Source: Modestobacter muralis
GTDB taxonomy: Bacteria; Actinomycetota; Actinomycetes; Mycobacteriales; Geodermatophilaceae
Assembly: GCF_010682105.1 (NCBI RefSeq)
Contig: NZ_JAAGWH010000041.1
Location: 1-64,000, forward strand
Direction: 5' to 3'
Length of the DNA: 64,000 nt
Part shown: positions 44,832-53,374 of the stretch, piece by piece
How positions within the stretch are numbered: the first letter of the stretch is position 1
How the letters are laid out: the number at the start of each line of letters is the position of its first letter
Program-made: the position numbers and the translations under genes
The notes under the pieces: generated by a model
The model's input: only the letters and a program-made list of their open reading frames with translations
Database searches by the model: none
Told to the model about the DNA's origin: nothing

Positions 44832-45677
44832 ATGACCGAGGGCTTCCATCCCGCGCTGCCCGACATGCCGTCGCCGCCGGCCGTCCGCGGCTGGAACCGG
44901 CTGCGGGCGCCACTGGGCTACCAGGACCAGTGGCGGCGGCTGATGGAGGCCGCACTCGAGCTCGACCTGGGTCCTGACGACCTGGCGCACGCCGGCCTCG
45001 ACCCGCTCGCGTCCGCCCGGGACTGGAAGCCGGCGACCGTCGCGCTCTACACCAAGGTCGCCCGCTACGGCGGCCTGCAGATGCCCCAGCCGCGCACCCC
45101 CGAGCCCGACCCGGTGACGCTGGACCTGCGCGAGCTGACCCGCGTCCGGGGCGAGGCACCCGAGCACCTCCGCACCGTCGCCTGGTGCGCCATCGCGCTC
45201 GGCTGGCCGGGCACGGTCGGGCAGTTCCGCTCGCTGCGCCGTGACCAGGTGACCGCGACCACCCGCCGGCTGCTGGTGTCCACCGACGACGGCGACTGGG
45301 CGGTCCCCGGTGCGCTGACCGCCTGGCATGCCTGGGAGGAGGTGCGCAACCGCTTCCCGGCGCTGGAGTCCAGCCCCTGGGTGCTGCCGGCGCTGCGACG
45401 CGGACCGGGCCCCACGTCGCACGTGGGCGGGAAGCTGTCCACGCAGGCCCTCCAGGTCACCTTCACCAAGCACGCCGTCCGGACCGCTCTGCAGCTGCAG
45501 GCCTCCGCCGCCCCCTCGCAGACCGCGACGGCGGAGTCGCTGGCCAGTCACTACGCGCGACTGTCCTACGACTCCTACCGGCGGCTGGTGCTCAGCAGCG
45601 GCGTCGAGCCGGTGGCGCCCCGGGGGGCCGTCCGGGCCGAGCGCGCCGTGCGACGGGCGGCCCGGCAGGCCGACTGA
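44832..45677 (+). CDS. Tyrosine-recombinase-fold protein, catalytic residues degenerate
   Basis: 281 residues with a layout like the core of phage integrases: a helical N-terminal part (WRRLMEAALELDLGP, ATVALYTKVARYGG), then a helix LRTVAWCAIALGWPGTVGQFRSLRRDQV where integrases have T-G-L-R-x-x-E, a beta pair RRLLVSTDDGDWAVPG, helix ALTAWHAWEEVRNRF, strand SPWVLPALRRG, helix STQALQVTFTKHAVRTAL and final helix ESLASHYARLSYDSYRRLVLSSG with Tyr in the nucleophile-like spot. The first catalytic Arg and beta-hairpin Lys are absent, so it may bind DNA without cutting. Could instead be an unrelated all-alpha protein. Start ATG 44832 has no strong ribosome site. Confidence 0.5.
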   Translation: MTEGFHPALPDMPSPPAVRGWNRLRAPLGYQDQWRRLMEAALELDLGPDDLAHAGLDPLASARDWKPATVALYTKVARYGGLQMPQPRTPEPDPVTLDLRELTRVRGEAPEHLRTVAWCAIALGWPGTVGQFRSLRRDQVTATTRRLLVSTDDGDWAVPGALTAWHAWEEVRNRFPALESSPWVLPALRRGPGPTSHVGGKLSTQALQVTFTKHAVRTALQLQASAAPSQTATAESLASHYARLSYDSYRRLVLSSGVEPVAPRGAVRAERAVRRAARQAD

Positions 45678-45681
45678 GGCC

Positions 45682-46782
45682 TCAGCACAACGACAGCTGC
45701 TCCGGCTCCTCGTGCACCACCGGCGTCGCCGGCACCAGCTCGGGCAGGCTGCCGGCCGGGAAGGACGCCGCCGAGTCCCCCGGCAGGCCCAGCGAGCCGT
45801 CCTCGCCGATGCCCCGCGCCGCTCCCCCGCTCGCCCGGTCCAGGCCGTGGGCGGCGAGCAGCGGTGCGACCCGCGCGGCCAGCCAGGAGCGGTACTCCGC
45901 GGGCACGTAGGCGCCCCGGCCGTACAGCTGCTGGTATCGCCCGACCAGGCCCGGGTGCTCGCGGGCGAGCCAGCTGGTGAACCACTCGCGGGCGCCGGGA
46001 CGCAGGTGCAGCGGGACGACGGTCACCCCGGTGGCGCCGGCGGCGGCGATGGCCCCGATCGCGGCGGCCAGGTGCTCCCGCGAGTCGGTGAGCCCGGGCA
46101 GGACCGGGGCGAGGAAGACCCCGCACGGCAGCCCGGCCTCGGTGATCGCCCGCACCAGGTCCAGCCGGGCCCGGGGCGTGGGCACGCCGGGCTCCAGGGC
46201 GGTGTGCAGCCCGTCGTCCCAGATGGCCATGGACACCCCCATGCCGATGGGGACGTCGCGCGAGGCGGCGGCCAGCCGCGGCACGTCCCGCCGGGCCAGC
46301 GTGCCCTTGGTGAGCACGGAGAACGGCGTGCCGGAACGGGCCAGGGCGTCGATGACGCCGGGCATCAGCTGGTACCGGCCCTCGGCACGCTGGTAGGGGT
46401 CGGTGTTGGTGCCCAGCGCCACGTGTTCCCGCTTCCAGGACGGCCGGGCCAGTTCCCGGCGCAGGACGTCGACGAGGTTGGTCTTGACCACGATCTGCTG
46501 GTCGAAGTCGGTGCCGCTGTCCAACTCGAGCCACTCATGCGTGCCCCGCGAGTAGCAGTAGACACACGCATGGGAGCAGCCACGGTAGGGGTTGATGGTG
46601 TGACCGAACGGCATCGCCGAGTCCTTGGGGACGGCGTTGAGCGCGCTCTTGGCCCGCACCTCGTGGAACGTGAGGCCCGGGAACTCCGGGACCTGCACGC
46701 TGCGCAACAGCCCCCGGACGTCGGGCAGCCCGGGCAGCGTCGTGGGCTCGTCGAGGTCCAGCCGTTGGGCATCCCAGCGCAT
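45682..46782 (-). CDS. Radical SAM protein, Rv2578c family
   Basis: 366 residues from ATG 46782. The 4Fe-4S motif is YRGCSHACVYCYSRGTHEW (CxxxCxxC) near residue 60, followed by the SplB-like radical SAM barrel (VALGTNTDPYQRAEGRYQLMPGVIDALARSGTPFSVLTKGTLARRD, GLPCGVFLAPVLPGLTDS, TVVPLHLRPGAREWF). The reaction is unknown; relatives are compared with spore photoproduct lyase. An upstream ATG at 46821 is in frame, but a LexA box lies between the two starts, so the shorter form is likely. C-terminal 80 residues are acidic and variable. It converges with the recombinase-like gene, five bases apart. Confidence 0.92.
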   Translation of the reverse strand: MRWDAQRLDLDEPTTLPGLPDVRGLLRSVQVPEFPGLTFHEVRAKSALNAVPKDSAMPFGHTINPYRGCSHACVYCYSRGTHEWLELDSGTDFDQQIVVKTNLVDVLRRELARPSWKREHVALGTNTDPYQRAEGRYQLMPGVIDALARSGTPFSVLTKGTLARRDVPRLAAASRDVPIGMGVSMAIWDDGLHTALEPGVPTPRARLDLVRAITEAGLPCGVFLAPVLPGLTDSREHLAAAIGAIAAAGATGVTVVPLHLRPGAREWFTSWLAREHPGLVGRYQQLYGRGAYVPAEYRSWLAARVAPLLAAHGLDRASGGAARGIGEDGSLGLPGDSAASFPAGSLPELVPATPVVHEEPEQLSLC

Positions 46783-46791
46783 GCCCCCATC

Positions 46792-46805
46792 CGAACACAT
46801 GTTCG
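46792..46805. promoter_or_regulatory. LexA (SOS) box upstream of radical SAM gene
   Basis: CGAAC-ACAT-GTTCG is a perfect match to the actinobacterial SOS box core CGAAC-N4-GTTCG, extended by A on one side. It lies 9 bases upstream of the preferred ATG at 46782. From memory, the M. tuberculosis homologue Rv2578c is also among LexA-bound genes. So this gene is probably DNA-damage inducible. Confidence 0.8.
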
Positions 46806-46876
46806 ACCAGCTGTCGACCACCAGCCCTCGGCCCCCTCGCAGGGTCCCGCTGCGAGCGTGCGAGCGGTGGGTCAGG

Positions 46877-46927
46877 CCCTGCTGCAGGGGCCCGTGCTGA
46901 GCTCGCGGAGCACGGGGGGCAGCAGGG
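46877..46927 (-). terminator. Terminator after Lrp gene (repeat-type hairpin)
   Basis: Two-part stem CCCTGCTGC...CCCGTGCT pairing with AGCACGGG...GCAGCAGGG around GAGCTCGCGG. On the minus strand it shows AAGGACCC at its edge and CGCGAGCTC in the centre, like the hairpin at 4738-4809. Lies between lrp and the radical SAM gene. Confidence 0.65.
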
Positions 46928-46942
46928 TCCTTCCACCTTCGT

Positions 46943-47425
46943 CTACACCGGCGGCCGGTTCTCGTATGCGGTCGAGAGGACCACCGTCGTCCGGGTGCTG
47001 ACGTTGGCCACCGCGCGGATCTCGTGCAGCAGCGCCTCGAGCGCGTCCGGCCCGGCCACCCGCACCTTGAGGATGTAGCTCTCCACCCCGGCGACCGCGT
47101 GGCACGCCTCGACGGCGGTGAGGTGCGCCAGCAGGGCCGGGGCGTCGTCGGGGTGCCCGACGTCGATGGGCGTGATCGAGACGAACGCGGTCAGCGGCAG
47201 GCCCAGCGCCCGGGCGTCGACCTGGGCGGCGTAGCCGGTGATCAGCCCGCGCTGCTCCAGGCGGCGCACCCGCTGGTGCACCGCGGAGACCGACAGCCCG
47301 ACCAGCTCGGCCAGCTCCGTGTAGCTGGCCCGCCCGTCCCGGGACAGCGCGGCCAGCAGCGCCCGGTCGACGTCGGGGGCCGCCGGCTGGCCGCCGGGCT
47401 CAGGCGCCGAGCTCGACGAGGCCAC
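46943..47425 (-). CDS. Lrp/AsnC family transcriptional regulator
   Basis: 160 residues. N-terminal HTH: DVDRALLAALSRDGRASYTELAELVGLSVSAVHQRVRRLEQRGLITGY; C-terminal ligand-binding AsnC_trans_reg/RAM domain (LTAFVSITPID, VEACHAVAGVESYILKVRVAGPDALEALLHEI). It probably senses an amino acid. The GTG start at 47425 lies inside the end of the M24 peptidase gene (26-base overlap) and no later start fits the HTH, so the two are co-transcribed. That pairing suggests peptide- or amino-acid-linked control. Confidence 0.93.
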   Translation of the reverse strand: MASSSSAPEPGGQPAAPDVDRALLAALSRDGRASYTELAELVGLSVSAVHQRVRRLEQRGLITGYAAQVDARALGLPLTAFVSITPIDVGHPDDAPALLAHLTAVEACHAVAGVESYILKVRVAGPDALEALLHEIRAVANVSTRTTVVLSTAYENRPPV

Positions 47426-48548
47426 GGGGACGGTTGTTGAGGACGCGGACGCCGTCGTCGGTGCACACCACGATGTCCTCGATCCGGGCGCCGTAGCGCC
47501 CCTCGAGGTAGATGCCGGGCTCGACGGAGAACGCCATGCCCGGCTCCAGCGGCAGGTCGTTGCCGGCCACGACGTAGGGCGCCTCGTGGGTGTCCAGGCC
47601 GATGCCGTGCCCGGTGCGGTGCACGAAGTGCTCGCCGTACCCGGCCTTGGTGATGACCCCGCGGGCCACGGCGTCGACCTGGGCGCAGGTCACCCCCGGG
47701 CGGACGGCGGCGACCGCGGCCGCCTGGGCGCGCTCCAGGACGGCGAACCACTCCTTGAGGCCCCGGGCGGCCATCCCCCCGACGATGTAGGTGCGGGTGC
47801 AGTCGGAGCGGTAGCCGCTGGCCGTCTCACCGCCGATGTCGACCACCACCAGGTCGCCGGCCTCCACGACCCGGTCGGAGAGCTCGTGGTGCGGGCTGGC
47901 CCCGTTCGGGCCCGAGGCGATGATCGTGAAGTCCACGGCCACGTGTCCCTCGGCGAGGATCGCGGCGGCGACGTCCGCGCCGACCTCGGCCTCGGTGCGC
48001 CCGGGGCGCAGCCACTCCCCCATCCGGGCGTGCACCCGGTCGATGGCGGCGCCGGCGGCGGCCAGCTCTTCGACCTCGGCCGGGGTCTTGACCATCCGCA
48101 GCCGGTCGATGACCGGGCTCGCCAGCTCCAGCACCGAGCCGGGCAGCGCCTGCTGCACGCCCAGGGCGTGCTCGGCCCAGGTGCGCGAGCCCACGGCGAC
48201 CCGGGTGGGGGCCGCGCCGAGGCGGGCGGTGACCGCGGCGGCCAGCACGGCGAAGGCGTCGTCCGTCTCGTCCCAGGCCAGCAGCTCCAGGCCCAGGGCG
48301 CCCGCCGGTGAGGCGCCCACCATCGGCGCCTCCAGCCGCGGCACCACCAGCAGGGGCTCGCCCCGGCGCGGCACGACCAGCGCGGTCAGCCGCTCCATCG
48401 CGTGGGCGTCGTAGCCGCACAGGTAGCGGAGGTCGGCGCCGGGGGTGAGGACCACGACGTCGATGCCGAGCTCGTCGGCCACGGCGCGGGCGGCGTGCAC
48501 CCGGTCGACCGACACCAGGGGGGACGAGGGAGCTGGGGTGGCGGACAC
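47400..48548 (-). CDS. M24 family metallopeptidase (Xaa-Pro aminopeptidase/dipeptidase)
   Basis: 382 residues, creatinase N-domain then the pita-bread M24 domain. All five metal ligands are visible: Asp in LVVVDIGGETASG, Asp in YRSDCTRTYIVGG, His in HRTGHGIGLDTHEAPYV, Glu in FSVEPGIYLEGRYG and Glu in ARIEDIVV. It cleaves N-terminal residues before Pro or acts as prolidase. Position next to the 5'-3' exonuclease gene matches M. tuberculosis pepE (Rv2089c) next to Rv2090 (from memory). Start GTG 48548, divergent from the exonuclease gene. Confidence 0.95.
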   Translation of the reverse strand: MSATPAPSSPLVSVDRVHAARAVADELGIDVVVLTPGADLRYLCGYDAHAMERLTALVVPRRGEPLLVVPRLEAPMVGASPAGALGLELLAWDETDDAFAVLAAAVTARLGAAPTRVAVGSRTWAEHALGVQQALPGSVLELASPVIDRLRMVKTPAEVEELAAAGAAIDRVHARMGEWLRPGRTEAEVGADVAAAILAEGHVAVDFTIIASGPNGASPHHELSDRVVEAGDLVVVDIGGETASGYRSDCTRTYIVGGMAARGLKEWFAVLERAQAAAVAAVRPGVTCAQVDAVARGVITKAGYGEHFVHRTGHGIGLDTHEAPYVVAGNDLPLEPGMAFSVEPGIYLEGRYGARIEDIVVCTDDGVRVLNNRPRGLVELGA

Positions 48549-48614
48549 GTCGGCAGACTAGCCAGCGGATGTGACGACCACCGCCGCCCGTGTTCGTCCC
48601 GTTACCGTCCCCGC

Positions 48615-49532
48615 GTGACCACGATGCTGCTGGACGCGGCGAGCCTGTACTACCGCGCCTTCTACGGGGTGCCCACGACCGTCACCGGCCCGCACGGGCG
48701 GCCGGTGAACGCCGTCCGGGGCTTCCTGGACATGACCGCCCGGCTGGTCGTCGCCCACGCACCCGCCCGCCTGGTGGCCTGCTGGGACGACGACTGGCGG
48801 CCGGCGTTCCGGGTGGCGGCGCTGCCCACCTACAAGGCGCACCGGGTCGCCCCCGCGGGCGGTGAGGAGACCCCGGAGGAGCTCGCCCCCCAGGTGCCCG
48901 TGCTGGTCGACGTCCTGGCCGCCGCAGGGCTCGCCCGGGTCGGCGCGCCCGGGTACGAGGCCGACGACGTGATCGGCACGCTGGCCACCCGGGCCCGCGG
49001 CCCGGTCGACGTGGTGACCGGCGACCGGGACCTCTTCCAGCTGGTGGACGACGAGCGCGGGGTCCGCGTGCTCTACACCGCGCGCGGCATCAACGACCTG
49101 GAGTTCGTCGACGAGGCCGCGGTGGCCGCCCGCTACGGCATCCCCGGCCGCAGCTACGCCGACTTCGCCGTGCTGCGCGGTGACCCCAGCGACGGACTGC
49201 CCGGGGTGTCCGGGGTGGGCGCCAAGACCGCGGCGGCGCTGATCAACGAGTTCGGCTCGCTGGCCGGCATCCGCACGGCCGTCGCCCGCACCGTGGTGCC
49301 CCGGGCGCCGCTCACCGCCGCGGTGCTGAAGAAGCTGCAGGCCGCCGGCGACTACCTGGACGCCGCGCCCGAGGTGGTCGCCGTCGTCACCGGCATCGAC
49401 CTGCCCCCGGTGGACGGCGCCCTGCCGCGGCACCCCGCCGACCCCGACGCGCTCGCCGCGCTGGCGGCCGAGCACGGTCTGGAGTCCTCGGTGCGCCGGC
49501 TGGGTGCGGCCCTGGGCTGGCCGCAGGACTGA
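48615..49532 (+). CDS. 5'-3' exonuclease (FEN/PIN-like, Pol I N-domain type)
   Basis: 305 residues. Metal-binding Asp/Glu clusters of the flap-nuclease fold: MLLDAASLYYRAFYG, GYEADDVIGTLATRA, VVTGDRDLFQLVDDERG and the helix-hairpin-helix GDPSDGLPGVSGVGAKTAAALI. Stand-alone version of the 5' nuclease domain of DNA polymerase I, likely working on flaps and RNA primers in repair. GTG 48615, close to a GTTACC box at about 48601, so possibly translated from a leaderless or very short-leader mRNA. Rv2090-like position. Confidence 0.94.
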   Translation: MTTMLLDAASLYYRAFYGVPTTVTGPHGRPVNAVRGFLDMTARLVVAHAPARLVACWDDDWRPAFRVAALPTYKAHRVAPAGGEETPEELAPQVPVLVDVLAAAGLARVGAPGYEADDVIGTLATRARGPVDVVTGDRDLFQLVDDERGVRVLYTARGINDLEFVDEAAVAARYGIPGRSYADFAVLRGDPSDGLPGVSGVGAKTAAALINEFGSLAGIRTAVARTVVPRAPLTAAVLKKLQAAGDYLDAAPEVVAVVTGIDLPPVDGALPRHPADPDALAALAAEHGLESSVRRLGAALGWPQD

Positions 49533-49544
49533 CCGGCCCGGGGG

Positions 49545-50387
49545 TCAGCGGTCGGTCCAGGTGTAGGCGCCCTCGTCGTCGGTGACCCGGATGGTGACGG
49601 TGACCCGCTCGTCGTCGTCGGTGCGGCCCTGGCACTGGTAGCTGCGGCCCACCTCGACGGTCATGTCCTGGCCGCAGTCCAGGTCCAGCGCCACGCCCTC
49701 GATCTCCTCGAACTGCTCGGCGACGTCACGCTGCACGGCGTCGGGGTCCAGCCGGGTTCCCCCGAGCCCGGAGCCCTGGGCAAGCGCGGCGACGACCAGC
49801 ACCGCGAGCGCCAGGATCCCGACCACCAGCGCCAGCCGCCGCTGCGAGCGTCGGCCGGCGGGCTCGGGCGGCTGCCCCCAGCCCGCCGGCGGCTGGCCGG
49901 GGAACTGACCGTGCGCCTGCTGGCCGTACTGGCCGGGGGGCCCGTACTGGCCAGGTGGCCCCCACTGCGGCTGGCCGTACTGCGGCTGCCCGTACTGCGG
50001 GCCGTACTGGCCGTGCGGGCCGTACTGGCCGTGCTGGCCGTACTGCGGCTGCTGGCCGTACTGGTCGGGCGGGTACTGCTGCGGCTGCCCGTACGGAGGA
50101 CGGCCGTACTGCGAGGGCTGACCGTAGGGAGGCTGTTGCCCGTACGGGGGCTGACCGTAGGGAGGCTGGCCGTACGCAGGCTGCCCGTACGGAGGCTGCT
50201 GGCCGTACGGGGGCTGCCCGTGCCCCGGCTGCTGGCCGTACTGCGGCGACGGCGGACCCCAGCCAGGCGCGGCCGGGCGACCCTCCTGTGCGGCTGGGTC
50301 CTCGTGCCCCCGGTCCGCGGGCTCGTCCGGCTCCCGGTCCCACGGCGTCCAGTCGGGCCGGTCCCGGTCCTGCGGCGGCTGGCTCAT
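49545..50387 (-). CDS. DUF4333 membrane protein with YGQP-rich repeat tail
   Basis: 280 residues. The first 175 residues are cytoplasmic, rich in Tyr-Gly-Gln-Pro repeats ([10 protein letters not shown] and variants, about 20 units), then one membrane helix ([21 protein letters not shown] near 185-205) and an external DUF4333 domain with the typical Cys pair ([12 protein letters not shown]...[24 protein letters not shown]). Same gene place as M. tuberculosis Rv2091c (from memory). Function unknown; the low-complexity tail could bind envelope or signalling partners. ATG 50387. Confidence 0.88.
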   Translation of the reverse strand: MSQPPQDRDRPDWTPWDREPDEPADRGHEDPAAQEGRPAAPGWGPPSPQYGQQPGHGQPPYGQQPPYGQPAYGQPPYGQPPYGQQPPYGQPSQYGRPPYGQPQQYPPDQYGQQPQYGQHGQYGPHGQYGPQYGQPQYGQPQWGPPGQYGPPGQYGQQAHGQFPGQPPAGWGQPPEPAGRRSQRRLALVVGILALAVLVVAALAQGSGLGGTRLDPDAVQRDVAEQFEEIEGVALDLDCGQDMTVEVGRSYQCQGRTDDDERVTVTIRVTDDEGAYTWTDR

Positions 50388-50443
50388 CGTCGCTCCTCGT
50401 CGTGGGCCCGGCCCCGCTGCGGGGCGCGCGCGGCGATCGTGCC

Positions 50444-53278
50444 CTACCCGGTGACCGAGGCCGACACGACCCCGCGCCGCACCCGGCCCACCGCCGACCG
50501 GGCGATGCCGGCCAGCGGCTCGTCGGCGATCTTGGCCAGCTGGTCGAGCAGGTCGATGAGCTGGCGGGCCCAGCGCACGAAGTCCCCGCCCGACAGCTCC
50601 GTGCCGGCCTGTTCGGCGCCGGCGAGGACCCGGTCCAGGGTCTGCCCGTCGGCCCAGCGGTAGGCCGCCCAGACGAACCCGAGGTCCAGGTCGCGGGTGA
50701 CCGGGACGCCGTGGTCGCGCTCGACGTCGGCCAGCCGCTCGTGCACCCGGCGCATCTCCGCCAGCGCCCCCGTCACCTTGCCGGCCGGCACCGAGGGCTG
50801 GGCGACGGTGTCGCGCCGCGCCTCGAACACCAGCGCGGACACCACCCCGGCCAGCTCGGCGGGGGTGAGCCCGCGGAAGACCCCGGCGCGCAGGCACTCG
50901 GCGGTGAGCAGGTCGGTCTCCGACCAGATCCGGCCCAGCCGCCGTCCGGCGTCGGTGACCAGCTCCGGGCGCTCGTCGACGTCCGGGGCGACCACCGGCT
51001 CGGGGACGAGGTAGCCCAGCTCGGTGAGGACGTCGCAGGTGCGGTCGAACTGGGCGGTGAGCGACCCGGTGCGCTCGGCGATCTGGCGGCGCAGCTGCTC
51101 GGCCTCGCGCAGCACCCGCAGCCAGCGGTCGGCGGCGCGCACCCGCTCCTCACGGTCGGGCAGCGCGTGCACCGGGTGGGCGCGCAGCGCGTGCCGGAGG
51201 TCGGACAGCACTGGGTCGTCGTCGGCGCCGGAGCGGCCCCGGGTCCGGCGGGCGCCGAGGTCGTTCTCGGTGCGGGCGTTGCGCAGCGTGGAGGCCAGGT
51301 CGCGGCGGGCGTGCGGGCTGCGGTGGTTGAAGTTCTTGGGCACCCGCAGCCGGGTCAGCGCGGTCACCGGGGTCGGGAAGTCACCAGAGCCGAGCCGGCC
51401 GGCCCACTTGTCCTCGGTGAGCACCAGCGGGTTCGGGTCGGCGAGTTCGGTCAGGCCGGGGTCCAGCACGACGGCCAGGCCCTGCCGGCGTCCGCTGGGC
51501 ACCCGGATGACGTCACCGGCCCGCAGCGCGGCCAGGGACTCCGCGGCGTCGGCCCGGCGCTTGGCCTGGGAGTCGCGGGACAGCGCCTTCTCCCGCTGGG
51601 AGATCTCGCTGCGCAGCCTCGCGTAGCCGGCCACGTCGAACACCTGGTCGGCCAGGCCGCCGCGCACCTCGGCCTCCAGCCGGGCGGCGTCCTCCTCGTG
51701 CCGGGCGGCGGAGCGGGCCAGGCCGACGACGGAGCGGTCGGCCTGGAACTGGGCGAAGGAGGCGGCCAGCAGCTCCCGGGCGCGCTCCCGGCCGAAGGCG
51801 CCGACCAGGTTGACGGCCATGTTGTAGCTGGGCCGGAACGAGGAGCGCAGCGGGTAGGTGCGGGTGCTGGCGAGCCCGGCGACGACGGCCGGGTCGACCC
51901 CGGGCCCCCAGACGACGACGGCGTGCCCCTCGACGTCGATGCCGCGGCGCCCGGCCCGGCCGGTGAGCTGGGTGTACTCCCCCGGCGTCACCTCGGCGTG
52001 CTCCTCGCCGTTCCACTTGACCAGCTTCTCGAGCACGACGGTGCGGGCGGGCATGTTGATGCCCAGGGCGAGGGTCTCGGTGGCGAACACGGCCTTGACC
52101 AGTCCGCGGACGAAGCACTCCTCGACGGTCTCCTTGAACGCGGGCACCAGGCCGGCGTGGTGGGCGGCGAACCCGGCGAGCAGGCCCTCGCGCCACTCCC
52201 AGAAGCCCAGCACGTGCAGGTCCTCGTCGGGCAGCGCCCCGGTGCGCCGGTCGATGATCTCGGCGATGGCGGCGCGCTCGTTCTCATCCGTCAGCCGCAG
52301 ACCCGAGGCCAGGCACTGGTGCACCGCGGCGTCGCAGCCGTTGCGGCTGAACACGAAGGTGATCGCGGGCAGCAGGCCGGAGCGGTCCAGCCGCTCGATG
52401 ACGTCGGGCCGGGACGGCGGGGAGTAGCGCGGCTTGGAGCCGAAACCGTTGCGGCCGTTGCCGCCACCGCCGTGCCAGGAGTCGAAGCGCCGCTCCTGCT
52501 CGTGCACGTAGCGCACCAGCTCCGGGTCGACCACGGCCCGGCCGCGCTCGCGGGTCGACAGCCCCCGGGGCGTCTGCTCCCACTCCCCGGCGTGTGCGGC
52601 CGGGCGCAGGGCGAACAGGTCGAACACCCGCCCACCGACCAGCATGTGCTGCCACAGCGGGATGGGCCGGATCTCGCTGACCACGACCCGGGTGTCCCCG
52701 CGCACGGTGACCAGCCAGTCGGCGAACTCCTCGGCGTTGCTCACCGTCGCCGACAGCGACACCAGCCGGACGTGCTCGGGCAGGTGGATGATCACCTCCT
52801 CCCAGACCGCGCCGCGGAACCGGTCGGCGAGGTAGTGCACCTCGTCCATGACCACGTAGCCGAGGTCGGTCAGCGCCGGGGAGTCGACGTAGAGCATGTT
52901 GCGCAGCACCTCGGTGGTCATCACGACCACGGGGGCGTCGCCGTTGATCGCGTTGTCGCCAGTCAGCAGGCCGACGCGGTCGGCCCCGTAGCGCTCGCAG
53001 AGGTCGCTGTACTTCTGGTTCGACAGCGCCTTGATCGGCGTCGTGTAGAACGCCTTGCGGCCCTCCTGCAGGGCCTTGTGGACGGCGAACTCCCCGACCA
53101 CGGTCTTCCCGGCACCGGTCGGGGCGCAGACGAGCACGCCGGACCCCTCCTCCAGCGCCTCGCACGCCTCGACCTGGAAGGGGTCCAGGGAGAAGCCGAG
53201 CTCGGCGGTGAACTCCGACAGGGTGGGGTGTGCGTTACGCCGGCGGGCAGCCGCGTACCGCTCAGCCGGGCTGGACAT
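50444..53278 (-). CDS. helY: Ski2-like DEAD/DEAH-box helicase HelY
   Basis: 944 residues. Motif [20 protein letters not shown] near residue 52; Ia [27 protein letters not shown] (DEVH); [12 protein letters not shown]; later IV-VI region [39 protein letters not shown]-terminal DSHCT-type arch and ratchet domain ([22 protein letters not shown]). ATP-dependent RNA or DNA helicase related to Mtr4/Ski2; in M. tuberculosis it is Rv2092c, next to tatC as here. GTG or ATG start at 53278 gives the full family N-terminus. Probably first gene after tatA-tatC in the same direction. Confidence 0.95.
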   Translation of the reverse strand: MSSPAERYAAARRRNAHPTLSEFTAELGFSLDPFQVEACEALEEGSGVLVCAPTGAGKTVVGEFAVHKALQEGRKAFYTTPIKALSNQKYSDLCERYGADRVGLLTGDNAINGDAPVVVMTTEVLRNMLYVDSPALTDLGYVVMDEVHYLADRFRGAVWEEVIIHLPEHVRLVSLSATVSNAEEFADWLVTVRGDTRVVVSEIRPIPLWQHMLVGGRVFDLFALRPAAHAGEWEQTPRGLSTRERGRAVVDPELVRYVHEQERRFDSWHGGGGNGRNGFGSKPRYSPPSRPDVIERLDRSGLLPAITFVFSRNGCDAAVHQCLASGLRLTDENERAAIAEIIDRRTGALPDEDLHVLGFWEWREGLLAGFAAHHAGLVPAFKETVEECFVRGLVKAVFATETLALGINMPARTVVLEKLVKWNGEEHAEVTPGEYTQLTGRAGRRGIDVEGHAVVVWGPGVDPAVVAGLASTRTYPLRSSFRPSYNMAVNLVGAFGRERARELLAASFAQFQADRSVVGLARSAARHEEDAARLEAEVRGGLADQVFDVAGYARLRSEISQREKALSRDSQAKRRADAAESLAALRAGDVIRVPSGRRQGLAVVLDPGLTELADPNPLVLTEDKWAGRLGSGDFPTPVTALTRLRVPKNFNHRSPHARRDLASTLRNARTENDLGARRTRGRSGADDDPVLSDLRHALRAHPVHALPDREERVRAADRWLRVLREAEQLRRQIAERTGSLTAQFDRTCDVLTELGYLVPEPVVAPDVDERPELVTDAGRRLGRIWSETDLLTAECLRAGVFRGLTPAELAGVVSALVFEARRDTVAQPSVPAGKVTGALAEMRRVHERLADVERDHGVPVTRDLDLGFVWAAYRWADGQTLDRVLAGAEQAGTELSGGDFVRWARQLIDLLDQLAKIADEPLAGIARSAVGRVRRGVVSASVTG

Positions 53279-53374
53279 GCCCCCACAGTAGGGACCTGTC
53301 AGCCCTCCGCCACTCGCACGCTCGCGCGGGCCCTGCTGACGGGCCGGACGACGACGGCGGGTCGACGGCGGGCG

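Noticed and set aside
49900-50280. CRISPR-like or tandem repeat DNA
   Set aside because: The repetition is codon-level YGQP repetition in the DUF4333 protein, in frame with an otherwise normal gene.
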